Shown: in pieces, positions 63,635-64,000 of the stretch
How the letters are laid out: every line of letters begins with the position of its first letter
Numbering within the stretch: the first letter of the stretch is position 1
Assembly (NCBI GenBank): GCA_023700245.1
Contig: JAJPRE010000007.1
Span: 1-64,000 of the forward strand
DNA: 64,000 nucleotides
From: Candidatus Thalassarchaeaceae archaeon
GTDB lineage: Archaea > Thermoplasmatota > Poseidoniia > Poseidoniales > Thalassarchaeaceae
Reading direction: 5' to 3'
Notes under the pieces: model-generated
What the model was told of the DNA's origin: nothing
Databases searched by the model: none
What the model saw: only the letters and a program-made list of their open reading frames with translations
Position numbers and translations under genes: made by a program

Positions 63635-64000
63635 ATGGTCCACGCCGCAACCCCCACTTCAGAAGTGTGGACAGCAATTGGTTGGAACGGTAGTAGTAGT
63701 TTACTCGCAGCAGATTTACACTTTAATCGTCTGATTAGACATTCAAAAATTTTAGGAATTAACCTCCCATCAGATTTTTTTAAGATAGTTTTTGAAAAAA
63801 TTATTAATATCGAAACTCCCGAAAAAATGAATTTCAATGAATTACAGACTCCATTTATTGTAAAAGTCACAATCACTCGCAATGGAGATATATCGCTTTT
63901 ACCAAGATCAAATAAAGTTTGGAGGGACTTGCCCCTTAATGCAATTTCTATGCCAATGCCAGATATTTCAACTCCAATTCTTGGTACTAAACATGCTTCC
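63635..64000 (+). CDS. Probable class IV aminotransferase, N-terminal part
   Basis: Partial; 122 codons run to the end of the window without a stop. The N-terminal part (EVWTAIGWNGSSSLLAADLHFNRLIRHSKILGINLP) and VKVTITRNGDISLLPRSNKV resemble the small domain of class IV (branched-chain aminotransferase/aminodeoxychorismate lyase) PLP enzymes. The lysine-bearing part is outside the window, so the call is tentative. ATG start 31 bases after the surface protein, with an aaggatga site. Confidence 0.5.
   Translation, partial: MVHAATPTSEVWTAIGWNGSSSLLAADLHFNRLIRHSKILGINLPSDFFKIVFEKIINIETPEKMNFNELQTPFIVKVTITRNGDISLLPRSNKVWRDLPLNAISMPMPDISTPILGTKHAS

Overview
This 64-kb, AT-rich, gene-dense window is archaeal and looks like a planktonic marine Thermoplasmatota genome (Marine Group II/III, 'Poseidoniales'-like). 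The archaeal assignment rests on a complete archaellum operon, the large subunit of the D-family DNA polymerase, archaeal S13-S4-S11-Rpo3 genes, type-2 methionine aminopeptidase and a pantoate kinase. The clade is inferred from gene content, low GC, frequent TTG/GTG starts and many bacterial-looking metabolic genes. No database search was possible.

Layout. 1-7822 (+): archaellum locus with the tail of one archaellin gene, a second archaellin, an ArlC/D/E-like gene, then arlF, G, H, I, J and the prepilin peptidase. 7824-11792 (-): PolD large subunit. 11936-15138 (+): orotate phosphoribosyltransferase, a tRNA-binding (CsaA/MetG-C-like) protein, cyclophilin, and a class II fumarase with an N-terminal ribbon-helix-helix-like extension. 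15139-15878: the only long gene-free stretch, hairpin-rich and strongly purine/pyrimidine-skewed; it may hold a non-coding RNA. 15879-25247: a beta-propeller protein, M32 carboxypeptidase, a winged-helix STAND NTPase, thioredoxin, ribulose-phosphate epimerase, a BolA/CGFS-glutaredoxin pair, an EamA transporter, methionine aminopeptidase, a Sua5/YrdC protein and an RDD membrane protein. 25398-35308: a zinc-ribbon acidic protein, GNAT acetyltransferase, bacterial-type pyruvate dehydrogenase E1 (AceE), a small hydrophobic protein, an MBL hydrolase, bacterial-type leucyl-tRNA synthetase and a CDIN1-like (TPD) nuclease. 35300-44948 (-): pantoate kinase, Rpo3, S11, S4, S13 (with a structured leader), a methyltransferase, a membrane-anchored FKBP-like protein and a 1238-aa polytopic membrane protein. 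45089-54632: ATP-type PEP carboxykinase, RND/MMPL transporter, DnaJ-like protein, SAH/MTA-type deaminase and malic enzyme-phosphotransacetylase. 54961-64000 (+): a 2880-aa cell-surface propeller/FN3 protein and the start of a probable class IV aminotransferase.

How the genes fit together. Fumarase, malic enzyme, PEP carboxykinase and pyruvate dehydrogenase E1 cover the fumarate-malate-pyruvate-PEP-acetyl-CoA junction of central carbon metabolism. With the M32 peptidase, EamA and RND transporters, surface proteins and archaellum, they fit a motile heterotroph that uses proteins and organic matter. Several genes (AceE, the catalytic half of LeuRS, ATP-PEPCK, BolA-Grx) look bacterial in type and suggest past transfer. 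No CRISPR array, insertion sequence, integrase or tRNA/rRNA gene was recognised. Genes are packed tightly, and several convergent pairs overlap at their 3' ends.
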